Shown: positions 22,209-33,061 of the stretch, in pieces
Layout of the letters: each line of letters opens with the position of its first letter
Position numbering within the stretch: position 1 is the first letter of the stretch
Assembly (NCBI RefSeq): GCF_035222375.1
Contig: NC_085888.1
Location: forward strand, 1,302,001-1,366,000
DNA: 64,000 bases
From: Podospora pseudocomata
Taxonomy: Eukaryota > Ascomycota > Sordariomycetes > Sordariales > Podosporaceae
Direction of reading: 5' to 3'
Notes under the pieces: generated by a model
Told to the model about the DNA's origin: nothing
Seen by the model: only the letters and a program-made list of their open reading frames with translations
Databases searched by the model: none
Program-made: the position numbers and the translations under genes

Positions 22209-24683
22209 TCAACTTTGCCCGAAATATCCCGAGATGTCTTTCACAACCTTTTGTAGTTCTTCTGTGAAAGGATCCTTGCCTTGCTTCTGCGGTAGTTCCC
22301 TCTTCCTCTTCCGGTTTTGGCCGTTTGGGTTGAGCGGACCAAGAGGTTGGCGACTGCGGACCTCTGCTCTCTCGAAGTCCACGACCATAATATTTCGGTT
22401 GTACATGACGTTGCGTAATTCCGCATCGCAGTGTAAAACTCGGAGCCGATGAAGTTCGGTATAGGCGATGGCGATTGCGTCGACGGCAACCACCTTGTCG
22501 ACCCGGTCGACGCATTTGGACAGTGGCTGCCCAGCCCAACTAAGCAGCAGGAAGTGCTCGGAAACACGGCCATCGCAGTAGTATGGGAGGACCAGGTCTA
22601 TTAGACCGAGACATACCGGAACGTGCCTCCCCTGGATAACAGAGAGCTGATTGTAAATGTTCTCCTCATTCTGTAGGCGGCCACGATTTGCTGACTCGAC
22701 GCCCTTGGCAACAAGTGTGTAACCATGGGTGGACAGTCGGACCTTGAAGAGCGACCCGACAGCTCCCGCTAGGTAAAGCGGTGCGGAGTCGGCGTCACGG
22801 CCGCGGTCACGGGCCAGCTGTGCACGAAGAAGATGCAGAAAGTCAACGCGGCTAATGTGGCCTGGTTTATGATAAGGGGCGTTGGGGCAGGACGGGTCTA
22901 TCGGGCCGCCAAGTGCAAGCCCAACAAGGCACTGATGGGTGCAGTACGCTCGGTCTTGTATGTCTGGCCGCCTTCCCCTTCCGCCACCTCCTCCTTTTCC
23001 AGGGCTTACGTCCGATGTGGCGACCGCGCCGCCAGAGGTGCCTGATGTCGCAGGTTTCCTGCCAGAACGAGTCAACCGATCCGCCGTCGGTGAAGGGGGT
23101 GGCGGTTCATCATCGTCCTCATGTGGTAGACCGGACTCGATGCTGGCCTGCTTGCAACTTAATCGAGTCCGAATTGGCGAGCGAGTAAAGCCGCGCCAGC
23201 GCTGAGGCTTGTATGGCGAAGCGTGTTCTTTGTCCTTGCGAACTGTCACTGGGATTTTGCTCAGCACATCTTCGAACTCCACGTCCCAAATGTCAAGTCG
23301 TTCAGCGGCGTCGTGCCAGGATTGTGGGGGCGGTGGCGTAAGGACGGCCTGGAGTATGAAGGCGAAGACCTGCGCGACAGCCGTGCGATGAAGTCTGTTC
23401 TCGTCGTCCTCGATCACATCCAAATTCGGCACGCACACGTGGTAGAAGACCGTGGCGGGATCGTCTGGAATATAGAGAAAGACGAAGACTTGTCCCGTAC
23501 AGACGTATCCATACTGCATGCCCTTGCCGACCATGTAGGAGAAGAGTTGGGTAACGACAGCGGCGGCGAGCGCCCTCGACGCGAGGGCAAAGCCCTCGCA
23601 GTCCTTGTTGATCACGTCTCGTCTCGGTTGGATATCAGACGCCAACCCGGTAACAATTTCATCCTGGCTTAGCTTGTGTGGCGCCTTGTACTCGATGGCC
23701 ATCGCCGGGATGTTGGCGCCATCTGCCGTCCTGTATATGCAAAACTGGTCCGCTCGGTTGCCTTTCCCTTTCGCGCCGCGGCGCGGTTTTCGGATCGCTG
23801 TGGTCGTTGTGAGGGCTGTATCTGTGGCACGGCTCCCGGCAAGGGACATGCGCTCGAGAGGCTTAGAAAGTGTGTCGTCGACGGTGCCGAGATTCGTGTG
23901 GCTCTCGAACGTCACGGTTCCCCGTAGGCCAAGGGAGTCTCGGAGCTGCGTGTTTTCGGATACTGCAGCAAACAGCTTCTGTGCTGCATTCTCGACGGTG
24001 TCGCGCTCGAAGGAGCGAAGGCCTTGCTCGCTGCTGATGGGGTTGATCAAAGACTCAACATAGGCCATCTGGTGTTGGGATGGGAACACAGGGTTATCGG
24101 CGAAGGACGGGATGGAGAGCTGTTCCCATATTTCCTCTTGCCTTGCTGGAAAGTCGTGCCATTCAGCGATTCGTTGGGGGTAAAGACGGCCGATGGGATT
24201 GGTCGTGTCACCTTGGGTGGTCAGAGAACGGTCGGTAACGACCTGGATAGCAAGACTGAGAGAGTGACAGGTCTCAAGATAACCCTCCAGTGCTTGTAGC
24301 TGCGATTTTCTTGCAACCTCTTCAGCTTTTTCGCGTCGGCGTTGTTCCTCTTCTCGTCGGCGTTGCTCCTCTTCTCGTCGGCGTTGCTCCTCTTTTCGTC
24401 GGCGTTGCTCCTCTTCTCGTCGGCGTTGCTCATCGAAGGCGCGATTCTCGGCTTCTTTGCGCAGGCGTTGCTCCTCTTCTCGTCGGCGTTGCTCCTCTTC
24501 TCGTCGGCGTTGCTCCTCTTCTCGTCGGCGTTGCTCCTCTTCTCGTCGGCGTTGCTCCTCTTCTCGTCGGCGTTGCTCATCGAAGGCGCGATTCTCCGCT
24601 TCTTCGCGCAGGCGTTGTTGCTCCGAGGCCTGGCGCTTAGCTTGCGCAAGAGCCTCTCGTAGTCTCGCAAGCTCGTCGGCCAT
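22209..24683 (-). CDS. Fusion of Glu/Arg coiled coil, PD-(D/E)XK nuclease-like and kinase-like domains
   Basis: One intronless frame of 824 residues from the Met at 24683 (a longer frame to 24941 exists, but MADELARLREALAQAKRQAS is the better start). Residues 36-118 are repeats of RRREEEQ and should form a charged helix or coiled coil. Residues 250-450 hold a nuclease-like domain of the PD-(D/E)XK type: Asp312 in NRADQFCIYR, then Glu331 and Lys333 in AMAIEYKAPHKLS. After a Pro/Ser/Gly linker comes a kinase-like domain: a Gly-rich turn at LAGAVGSLFKV, Lys660 in VAK, His751-Cys-Asp753 with Asn758 in the catalytic loop, and Asp769-Phe-Glu in place of Asp-Phe-Gly. The pairing matches a large accessory family in filamentous ascomycetes and resembles the Crinkler-RHS-type effector architecture (nuclease or kinase behind a variable N-terminus). 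Real biochemical role unknown; domain calls fairly sure. Confidence 0.85.
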   Translation of the reverse strand: MADELARLREALAQAKRQASEQQRLREEAENRAFDEQRRREEEQRRREEEQRRREEEQRRREEEQRRREEEQRLRKEAENRAFDEQRRREEEQRRRKEEQRRREEEQRRREEEQRRREKAEEVARKSQLQALEGYLETCHSLSLAIQVVTDRSLTTQGDTTNPIGRLYPQRIAEWHDFPARQEEIWEQLSIPSFADNPVFPSQHQMAYVESLINPISSEQGLRSFERDTVENAAQKLFAAVSENTQLRDSLGLRGTVTFESHTNLGTVDDTLSKPLERMSLAGSRATDTALTTTTAIRKPRRGAKGKGNRADQFCIYRTADGANIPAMAIEYKAPHKLSQDEIVTGLASDIQPRRDVINKDCEGFALASRALAAAVVTQLFSYMVGKGMQYGYVCTGQVFVFLYIPDDPATVFYHVCVPNLDVIEDDENRLHRTAVAQVFAFILQAVLTPPPPQSWHDAAERLDIWDVEFEDVLSKIPVTVRKDKEHASPYKPQRWRGFTRSPIRTRLSCKQASIESGLPHEDDDEPPPPSPTADRLTRSGRKPATSGTSGGAVATSDVSPGKGGGGGRGRRPDIQDRAYCTHQCLVGLALGGPIDPSCPNAPYHKPGHISRVDFLHLLRAQLARDRGRDADSAPLYLAGAVGSLFKVRLSTHGYTLVAKGVESANRGRLQNEENIYNQLSVIQGRHVPVCLGLIDLVLPYYCDGRVSEHFLLLSWAGQPLSKCVDRVDKVVAVDAIAIAYTELHRLRVLHCDAELRNVMYNRNIMVVDFERAEVRSRQPLGPLNPNGQNRKRKRELPQKQGKDPFTEELQKVVKDISGYFGQS
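24330..24600 (-). repeat. 21-base tandem repeat coding for RRREEEQ
   Basis: Within the nuclease-kinase gene, a 21-base unit codes for Arg-Arg-Arg-Glu-Glu-Glu-Gln about five times, then a spacer coding for RLRKEAENRAFDEQ, then about four more times. The spacer is itself a near copy of the stretch just before the first block, so there is a higher-order duplication. Unit copies are near-identical at DNA level, which suggests recent expansion. Confidence 0.85.
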
Positions 24684-24883
24684 TGCGAATGTGTAGAAAA
24701 AGGCGTTCTTGACGGTGGAACGATTGTTTGGATTCGAAAGTGTGACGTTGCCGAAGGAACGTGCACCCAGAATTGTTTCTGACACGCGCGGCAGAAACGG
24801 CAAGTTCCGAGCTACCACTTGTCCATCCTTTCCAACCCTCGTCACCAACATGGATAAAATGCTCACATCTTTTGGATGCATTC

Positions 24884-25671
24884 TCAGCTGGCTATTTCTA
24901 GTTGTTTCACCAATCCCTGCTCCTGCCGTCCCCTCATCCATCCATCATTATCTGTGCTATCAACCACCCCCCTTGAGTGCCAGCTAAACCCCGCCGAACA
25001 TTTCTTTTTTCCCCTTCCTCCCCTTTTCAAAGCCTGGCAGAAGTGTGGGAAGAGACGGACACTCTGCTTTGTTTGTGGCAGATGATAACCTGGTGCTACT
25101 TCTGGAGCAGAATGAGAAGTGAATAAAGACGCCACCAGCTGCCTATCCTTCTTTACCAGAACCCCGCTCTCCGCCTTTCGATGACATGAATACAGGCTGA
25201 CGTCTTGAACCTGCTGAATGTGTAAAACATCCTTTAAATAGGTCTTTAGCTCCAGATGGCGGCGACTATGTTCGTTATCCAGGTCCATCAAAGCCCCATC
25301 GCCAAGACTATCAAAGGTCTCAGCAGTGGACGTGCCCTTTAACAGCATAGTGACGGTCCAAACACCATGAACCTGTTGAAAAATACAGACCTTCAAGGCC
25401 GCAGATGGGGATGGGATGACGTAATTTTCTCCTGGTGTGTACTCGAAACAGAAATATGCGTTGGGGCCCAGGATATGGTTGAGGATCTTCACACCAAGTT
25501 ACATCGACTTGGTTGATACGTTGGAAAGGTCGAGCAAGCTTGCGCTCCGCATCATCGACCTATGATATATATCGTTAGCCTATCCTCCAACACGAAAAAG
25601 GGAAGAAGATAAGTAACAAAAGGCTAGCAAAGGAAGCCGACACTTACATTCTTGAAAAGGCTGGGCATCGT
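24884..25671 (-). CDS. Possible small gene of unknown function
   Basis: A frame at 24884-25492 has a protein-like first 150 codons (GPNAYFCFEYTPGENYVIPS, then a hydrophobic LKVCIFQQVHGVWTVTMLLK). Upstream, an ATG at about 25666 codes for MPSLFKN and runs into a GTAAG donor, which would make a short first exon; I could not fix the junction because a stop lies just before 25492 in the same frame. The end of the frame overlaps the 5' region of the nuclease-kinase gene on the same strand. No family recognised. Confidence 0.3.
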
Positions 25672-27030
25672 GACCCAAGACTGGGTTTGACCAGGGAGCT
25701 AAGATAAAGGCAGCGACTAGCAGAACGATCCAAACCAATCCGACAAGTCACAAGATGGTTTCTGCTGGCTGGTAGACATAGTTACGTTCCTGAGTGGCCA
25801 CTGGAATATGGGAGGACGCAAGACCTTACGATGAGGTGCTTTAAGACATAACCCCAACAGAGGTTCGACAGGCAATTAATGGCAATGTGAGCGGTGAGGA
25901 TTGGATTTGTGGCAAGGCGAATTGACTTACTGGGCAAAGGTCAGAGTCGAGACGGAGATCGGCGACCGCGATAGGTAGAAAAAATGAGTGAAGGCCGAAG
26001 CACAGATGTCAGAAGAATGAGAGGCAGAAGTATTGACTCTTCAATGGGAAAAAACTGGTTGCAGAGAGGTGGAAGAGGAGGAACCCAGCTTTGTAGACAA
26101 TCGAGTGGAAAGGCATTCGCAGGACGTCTTCAGACCGAAAAACCCCTGCCGAGGGCAAGAACAAACGGTAGTTGCGTGATGTTGAAAATGGAAAAAATTG
26201 AAAAAGTTTGCTCTTCTGCCAAAAGCCTTCGTTAGAACGCAGTGACCAGTTAACTCGGCAAGAGGTGATAAATGAAGAAGGAAGGAGTACAATAGGGAGT
26301 ACCAACTACAGTTGAAATTCGGAAGGAGGGAAGGTTGGGATGGGACTCTTACTTGGTGAAGCCGACGGGCGTTTCTCGCGCTGAGTGGAGGACCTCTCTG
26401 ACCGGCTGCGATTGGTTTCCCTAAAGAAGGATAAGGAATCGCAATCTCTCCGCGCCTACTTTATATATAAGTGTTGGATGAAGGTCAACTGTGCGTAAGG
26501 TCTTTCCCTGACTAGGGTTCTAAGTCTTTGTGATGTCGGGAGGGGGATGTGGTCAGGTCGATCGGAGCAGATGTAAGAACGAGGCTTCCTTACCTACGAA
26601 AGTAGTGGAGGTGATGTTTTTTCCACCTAATCTCTCCCCTGTCTGTCTACCAGAGGAAGTAGCGAGCACACGAATTTCCTCGTACCTGCAAAGGCTGCGG
26701 AGGTGATGTCTTTTCCATCCGATCTCCATCTTACCATTACATCATCCCCCCGTTCTGTCTAGCAGAGGAAATAATACAAATATACAGTTAGATCCCATCA
26801 TTTCCACGCAGTAACCCAAAATTCCTTGTATTAGACTGGTGGTTTAGACCTTGTCAACCTCCGCCTCCGCGCCATGCAGAATAGCGGCAGCCTCTCATAT
26901 ATACCAAGCCCCTTCTTCACAAAGTCGGCTGCATCACCCTCCTCATTAGCTGCGCTACCCAACCGGGATCGCGCCAGCACTAAAATCGGAACAGTAAGCT
27001 TCGTCTCCACTGGCAGCATAAAAGGCGTAA
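25672..27030. other. Intergenic, with a duplicated segment
   Basis: No gene called. It contains an imperfect direct repeat of about 90 bases (separate entry). A minus-strand frame at 26831-27019 (62 codons, ending in a basic tail) looks protein-like and could be the end of a gene cut off by the transposons to the right, but nothing more supports it. Confidence 0.45.
26590..26776 (+). repeat. Imperfect direct repeat, two copies of about 90 bases
   Basis: Two neighbouring segments share GGAGGTGATGT, TTTTCCA, ATCTC and CTGTCTACCAGAGGAA / CTGTCTAGCAGAGGAA in the same order, from about 26590 and about 26682. The second copy carries an insertion of about 20 bases. Confidence 0.6.
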
Positions 27031-27194
27031 TCTACTAGGTTGGATCGAACCTTTCCCTGAAAAATATTTTTCTAGGAAGAATCGACCAATCAGGAGCTGG
27101 TTACTCCTTCTAGGGCCTTGGAAGCCCTCCTTTCTGAATACCCTCATCACTCCCCCCCCCTACACAAGCCGCATCCCCACCTACCACGACGACG

Positions 27195-29091
27195 ATGGCC
27201 TCGGCGGCCCCAGGAGGCTACCGCCTCTCGAACAACTCGAAGCACGAGATCTACTTAGGCTTCTCCGAGGCCTGGAAGCAGTGCTTTTCGACAACAACGT
27301 CCCGGCTGAACAAGCCACGCTCGAGCAGCGGCGACTCGCAGAAGAACTAGTCGCCAAAACCCACGCGAAAATGACGGCACCAGGCGCCCGGACCCCAACT
27401 GCCTGTGGAACTGCGAGGGCTGCCTGGCCTGCGCAGGTTCCTGCTACGACGATCCGTGTCGAAACGAGCAATGCCCCTCACACGCGGACCGCAGGGAAGA
27501 CCGCCTTTTCGCCGACGAAGCCGCCCTCAGAAGGGACGAGGAGATGGGAGACTCCCTCCCAACGACCAGACCGGCCACTCCCACCCCGACCGGGAGGACC
27601 GCAGGGACACTACCCCCTCACCCACTGCCGTCGCGCCCACGCAAGGCAACGGCCCCCCCGACAACCCAGACAGAGGCTGTCCCCCTCGGACTGGATAGGC
27701 CCAACGCGCGGGGCCTCGAGGACAGCAGACACGCCGGAAAAGTCTCCCTTAGTCCAGAGATACAGTCCCTATTCGAGGACATGGAACACGACAGGACACA
27801 AGCGCTCCAAAGACAGGAGGTCCTCAGGGATATGGCGCAGAGCCTAAATGACGCCCTGACAAGACAGCTGAACGGACCCCAAACGGAGTGGGCTTCTTTC
27901 TGCCAAAAAAAGGTCCTCTGGCTCTTCAGGATCCTCAAGGACATCGACGGAACCACCGGTGCGCCCGGCTCGGCCCGCAGCGCCTGGTCGACCAGCTTCG
28001 ATTCCAAGAACTCCTCGACAAGTACAACCAGGAGCACCAGCCCAGCGACAGAGGCCCGGGGCCCCTCAAAGACCCCAAACTTACCAAGACCCCGACGGGC
28101 AGCAACGCAACCAGCGCCACGTGGGCCCAGGTGGCGACGAGCGGGGCCAGCGGCAGCCAAGCCGCCAGCAGCGCGCGGACAAGTGTCACCAGCCTGACTG
28201 CCCACGCCCCCGATCCAACAGCGGGCTGGAAAACAGTGGGCCGCAACAACAAGGCCAACCGAGAGGACGACCGCCTTTTCGTAAAGGCTCCCCGACGGCC
28301 ACCCGTGGAGACAGGCATCAGCGGAGGGCTTCAGAGTCGCACTCTGCCGACAGCTCAGGGCCCCACTCAGCCTCATCCGCTCGGCCAAACAAGTCGACAC
28401 TGGCTTCGCGATCGTCCCAGCCGACAAGAAGGCGCGGACGCAACTACTCGCCCTAGCGCCAGCCCTGACCACACACGGCGCAAAGCTTGATGAATCGGCC
28501 ACCTGGCACACCTACGTAGTTCCCAGGGTACCGAAGACGGTCAACGGCCTTGACGGCAGCATCGACACCAACGACCTCATGGAAGACGAGATCCTCCGGG
28601 CCACCAAGGCCAAACCGGTCTCGGCGAAGAAGTCGAAACACGCCCTACCCGACGACACTCACGCCGACTGGGTCGTATCCTTCATCAAACCCGTCCCTGA
28701 CCACTTCAGACTCTTTGGCAGCCCGCCGGCCAGAAAGATCACCAGAAGCGCAAAAGCCAACCAGTGCTACAGATGCCAAGGTTACCACGACCCACGCATC
28801 TGCGATAGACAAGCCAGATGCAATAATTGCGGAACTGACCACCCACCAGGGCCCTGCGCCAGGCCACCGAGATGCGCCAACTGCCACGGACCACACAAGG
28901 CAGAGTTTGGAGCGTGCCCGGCCAGACCAAGGACAGAGGGGGGGCGTCCTCAAGAAACCAACCAACAGGCAGCTCAAGGCCATACGCAAGGTAGGCGAGG
29001 CCCTGTACGCGGCGGCACACCCAGCGGAAGGAAGGAACACCGACTCCCAACCCGCAACGACCAACCCCCGGCCACAGAACCATGCCTGTGA
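27195..29091 (+). pseudogene. LINE ORF1, gag-like protein with three zinc knuckles
   Basis: Coding sense moves among three frames: 27200-27540 (a Leu/Glu-rich helix, LEQLEARDLLRLLRGLEAVL), 27544-28030, 28000-28320 and then 28330-29091. The last part has the gag core (FAIVPADKKARTQLLALAPA, then THADWVVSFIKPVPDHFRLF) and three knuckles in a row: CYRCQGYHDPRIC, CNNCGTDHPPGPC and CANCHGPHKAEFGAC. In intact elements this protein binds the element RNA. The number of frameshifts means no single intact protein can be made from this copy as read. Confidence 0.8.
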
Positions 29092-29099
29092 GACCCAAC

Positions 29100-32000
29100 G
29101 AGCCCAGGAGAGCGGCCAAAACGGACGAAAGTCCGGGCTCTCCTTCCTACAGGCCAACGTAGCTAGAAGACCAGGGGCACACGACGCCCTCCTCAATATG
29201 GCGTGGGAAAGGACTGCCGACGTCATTTTGGTACAGGAACCATGGGCACGAACCCAGGACGGCAGAAGAATGACCAAAACCCACAGAGGATACCAGCACT
29301 ACACGCCAACAGAAGACTGGAACGCGGGACCCCCCAGGGCGATGGTATACATCAAAAAGACACACAAGGGGACCCAACAGAGCCTGGGACACGCGGGACA
29401 CCGCGACGCCTGCGCGGTAGAAGCCCAAGGGATAGTCTGGGTCAGCCTATACAGGGACAGACTTGGCGACGACGAGGTGCTCGACCTGGTCGAAAGCTGG
29501 CACCCCGGCAGACCAGCGATCATCGGAGGCGACTTCAATGCCTACCACCCTACCTGGCAACCGGGAAAGGAGTGCCCGGCGGGGAGACGAATAGCTGGAT
29601 GGCTGGAAAACCGCCTCACCCTGGCATCGCTGCAGGGACCCACCAATATACACGGAAACACCATTGATCTGGTCCTCTCAACAAGCACAGGGGTAGAAGC
29701 CTGGGTGGACGAGGACACCTACACCGGATCGGACCACTACACCTTGGCGGGGACGGTACCACCAGCAAGCCCACAGGCAACCAAGAAAGGTAGACCCTAC
29801 GTCCCGGCCCAAGAGGAGGATAGGGCGCTCTTCCGCTCCCCTGACTAGATGGGGCATGACACAAGTACCGACGGTAGCACACACAACCAAGGACCTCGAC
29901 CACTGGGCCCGCTCCCTACAGAACGCCCTCGTAGGCGCGATCAAGGGAGCAGGACGCCTGAGAAGACAAGCAGGAGGCACCACACAATGGTGGAACGAGG
30001 AGTGCAAGGAAGCACGCGTGGCGCTGCAGCAGAGCCGTAACGACCCCACACAAGGGAAGTAGATCGGAAGCAAATGCGCAAGACGTTCGAGACAACGGTC
30101 AAAAAGGCAAAAAGAGAGTACTGGCAACAGAAGCTCGAGCAAGCGTCCTCGAACAAGGACATCTACGCAGTGGCGGCATGGCACAAGGCAACCGACACCT
30201 TCGCCCCCCCTCCGCTGGTCCACGGGAATAGGACCTATACGGAACCGGGGAAAAGTTAGAGCTACTTAGGGAGAGGTGGTTGAAAGATTCGGAGAAGACG
30301 GGGACACCACAGAGCCTTGGGCTCTCCCAACCCACCGACACCATACAATGGGACAACACGATCTCCCCGGAGGAGGCAAGGAGATGCACAATCGGGACCA
30401 CAAGCACAGCCCCCGGCACAGACGACGTCACGGTGGACCTACTACGCGAGGTGTGGCGGGAGGTAGGCGACAACATCACGGCCCTCTTCAGACAGTGCCT
30501 CCTCTTAGGACACCACCCGCTCCCGTTTAAAGAAGCGGAAACGGTAATGCTTAGGAAACCGGGCAAAGACAACTATACCACGGTCAGAGCGTGGCGCCCG
30601 ATCGCCCTCCTGTCGTGTATAGGGAAGGGCCTTGAGAGACTGATAGCCAGAAGGATAGGCTTCACCGCACTCAACCAAGAAGTGCTTGGCCCCACCCACA
30701 TAGGGTCCCTCCCGAGGAGGTCCGCCGAGGACCTCGTTCTGTGCCTTGTACACGACGTCGAGAGAGCCTGGGAAGGGGTAAGGCGGCGGCGCTCCTGACA
30801 ATGGACGTGCAGGGCGCCTTCGACGCGGTCAGAAAGAATAGGCTAGCAGGGAGACTAAGGCAACAGGGCTGGCCACTGAATGTCTGCGAATGGGTACACT
30901 CCTTCATGTCACACCGGAGCTCGGCCATGAGACTAGGAGACTGCACCCTCCCCCAGGAGAGTGGCGTGCGGACTCCCACAAGGGTCCCCCTGCCAGCCCG
31001 GTCCTCTTCGCACTCTTCCTACAGCCACTGGTCAAGGAGCTGGCCGGGGCGTCGGCGTACGCAGACGACCTCGGACTGCTGGCCGTAGGCAAGAACGCAC
31101 AGGAGTGTGCGGCAATACTGGAAGCTACGGCCGAAAAGGCGGAGGCCTGGGGCTCCAGGAATGGCGTCGAGTTCGACCCAGCCAAGTGTGAGCTGCTACA
31201 CCTTACGAAGAGCCGCGCAACTCCCCCTGCAGTAAGGATAGGCAATACGGAGGTGACGCCGAAACAGGAGGTCCGATGGCTAGGTTTCTTCCTGGACCCC
31301 AAACTCAACTTCAAAGCCCACGCTAATCGGTGGGCGACGAAGGCACTGAAAATAGCGAACCACCTGCGAGGGCTTAACAAGGTGGTCCGGGGCACCCCAC
31401 CAAGAGCCACGGCGGAGGCGGTCCGGGCAGTGGTCGTACCTACGGCGACGTATGGGGCGGCGACGTGGTACACCGGGGTAAGGCAGGGAGGACAAACGAA
31501 TGCGGTCAACAGGGCACTTAAATGTGCGGCCAGGGCGGTTGTCCCGGTCTGGAGAACGACCCCTGGGGGGCGATCTTCCGCGAGCAGGACCCCCGCCGAA
31601 GTGGCGCTCGCCCACGCCAGAATCTCGATGGCGGCACGGTTCAAGAGCCTCGACCCCCGCCACCCACTGGTCCTCCGGACCCGGCCGATGCCGGAGCCAC
31701 CCAGGAGGGGCCCCCGGAGGCGTCTCTCGGAGAAGCAAACTAGACTGGAAGCACTTGCGACCCTACTCCCCGACTGCCCCAGGCCGCACCCGGTGCAGTG
31801 GACCCTACGGCACCCGGTGCCTCTGCCAAGACCAGAAAACAAGGAACTGGGCAGAGACTCCACGAACAACGGCACTCCTCGCCCCTAGGACGAGATCCAC
31901 CTGTTCAGTGACGGATCGAAGGCAGCCCCCGCACGAGGACTACCGAAGAGGACGGGCTGGGGCTACGTGGCGTACCAGGATGGGCAGAAGCTACACGAGA

Positions 32001-32751
32001 ACCACGGAAGGCTCGGGAATCCGAGGCCTTTGACGGCGAAGCGGTTGGGGCGGCACACGCGGTGGTGTGGGCGCGCGAATACATCAGGGCGGGGGCAAGA
32101 CCCTCGGCGGTACGGCTCTTCATCGACAACTCGGCGGTACTATACGGCATCACAGGGCGCCCTCGGACAACTCCCAGGAGGCGTTCAGGGTTATAGGATA
32201 CGCGTGGAAGGACCACCACCTGCCCCCTCACGGTACACTGGGCCCCAGGACATATGGGGATCCAGGGGAACGAGGAGGCCGACGTTCAGGCCGGCCTCGG
32301 GGGCGCTCCCAGACCCAACATCCCCCGCCCTGACCGCAGTCAAGGCAAAGGCCAGGGCACTGAAGAGGGAGGCGTGGAACTCGTGGTGGCTGGCGAACAG
32401 GCCGACGCGATACGCCCAGCTAATGATCCCGGGACCAGGAAACGACCCCCGGAACTCACGCTCGCAAGAAAGACCTTACACCACCTCCTGGCGGAGAGGA
32501 CGGGACACGGAGACTACGAGGAGTACCACCTACGCTTCGGACACGACTCGTATAGGACCTGCCGCTGCGGCCGACCCACGGAAATCGGGCACTTCGCGGA
32601 GTGCCCAGCGGCGCGGGCCAGGGGCACTCTGAACAGCGAAATGCGAAAAGCGCTCAGGAGGCCGGATAAGCTCCTGGGAAAGGACTGGAAGAAATACGCC
32701 GAGTGGGTGGAAGGCTCGGGAGTGTACGACCCAGCGGAGGAAGAAGAATAG
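29100..32751 (+). pseudogene. LINE ORF2: endonuclease, reverse transcriptase, RNase H
   Basis: The endonuclease runs from about 29136 (LSFLQANVARRPGAHDALL) through IIGGDFNAYHPTW to TYTGSDHYTLAGTVP, ending at a stop at 29848. After frame changes near 29850, 30060 and 30250, the reverse transcriptase follows: RAWRPIALLSCIGKGLERLI, LTMDVQGAFDAVRKNRLAGR, QGSPASPVLFALFLQPL and the active-site Tyr-Ala-Asp-Asp near 31060. Frame changes fall near 30780 and 30980. RNase H follows from about 31900 (LFSDGSKAA, FDAEAVGAAHAVVWA, LFIDNSAVLYG, APGHMGIQGNEEAD) and then the Cys/His motif CRCGRPTEIGHFAEC near 32560. All catalytic blocks are present; only continuity is lost. Confidence 0.85.
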
Positions 32752-33030
32752 GACACGTGACCAGGCCCAGATTGTAATGGCCTGAGGAAACAGCGGAACC
32801 ACAGAGGAGCCGTAAGCCCTCGGGGACCAGAGCCCTGAGGCAGGCAGGCCTCTCTCTCCTTTGTAAATAACTCTCTTTTGTGACGCGAAACGCCCTGTCA
32901 GCTAGTATTAGCAGTAGTATTAGAAGCTTGGGCCGTCCACATCCCCAAACGGGGGCCAGGCGAGGTAGGCTCGGGCACGTGACCCCTCGGGGCCACGCGC
33001 CACAGTTCGACCCGATTGGACGCTAATAGA

Positions 33031-33057
<27 letters not shown>
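33031..33057 (+). repeat. (TC)n microsatellite, tail of the LINE
   Basis: Thirteen or so TC dinucleotides directly before the right copy of the target-site duplication. Confidence 0.9.

Positions 33058-33061
<4 letters not shown>

Larger units (their letters stand above)
27046..33054 (+). mobile_element. Full-length Tad-like LINE (non-LTR retrotransposon), frames broken
   Basis: A GC-rich element of 6.0 kb. It is flanked by the same 15 bases, TCTACTAGGTTGGAT, at 27031-27045 and 33055-33069, the expected target-site duplication (at least 12 bases if the first TCT belongs to the tail). It ends in a (TC) run at 33031-33057 that serves as a simple-repeat tail. In order it codes for a gag-like protein with zinc knuckles, an apurinic-type endonuclease, a reverse transcriptase, an RNase H and a C-terminal Cys/His motif, the layout of fungal Tad1-clade elements. 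Coding continuity is broken several times by frameshifts rather than by stop codons. It sits inside the terminal repeat of the DNA transposon to its right. Confidence 0.9.

Noticed and set aside
24330-24600. Possible CRISPR-like array
   Set aside because: Repeats are contiguous 21-base coding units without unique spacers, in a eukaryotic gene.
24290-24696. Plus-strand frames made of Leu/Val/Ala or Ser/Arg repeats
   Set aside because: These are the other readings of the 21-base repeat in the nuclease-kinase gene.
31280-31738. Minus-strand frames opposite the LINE reverse transcriptase
   Set aside because: GC-rich shadows of the plus-strand LINE coding sequence.
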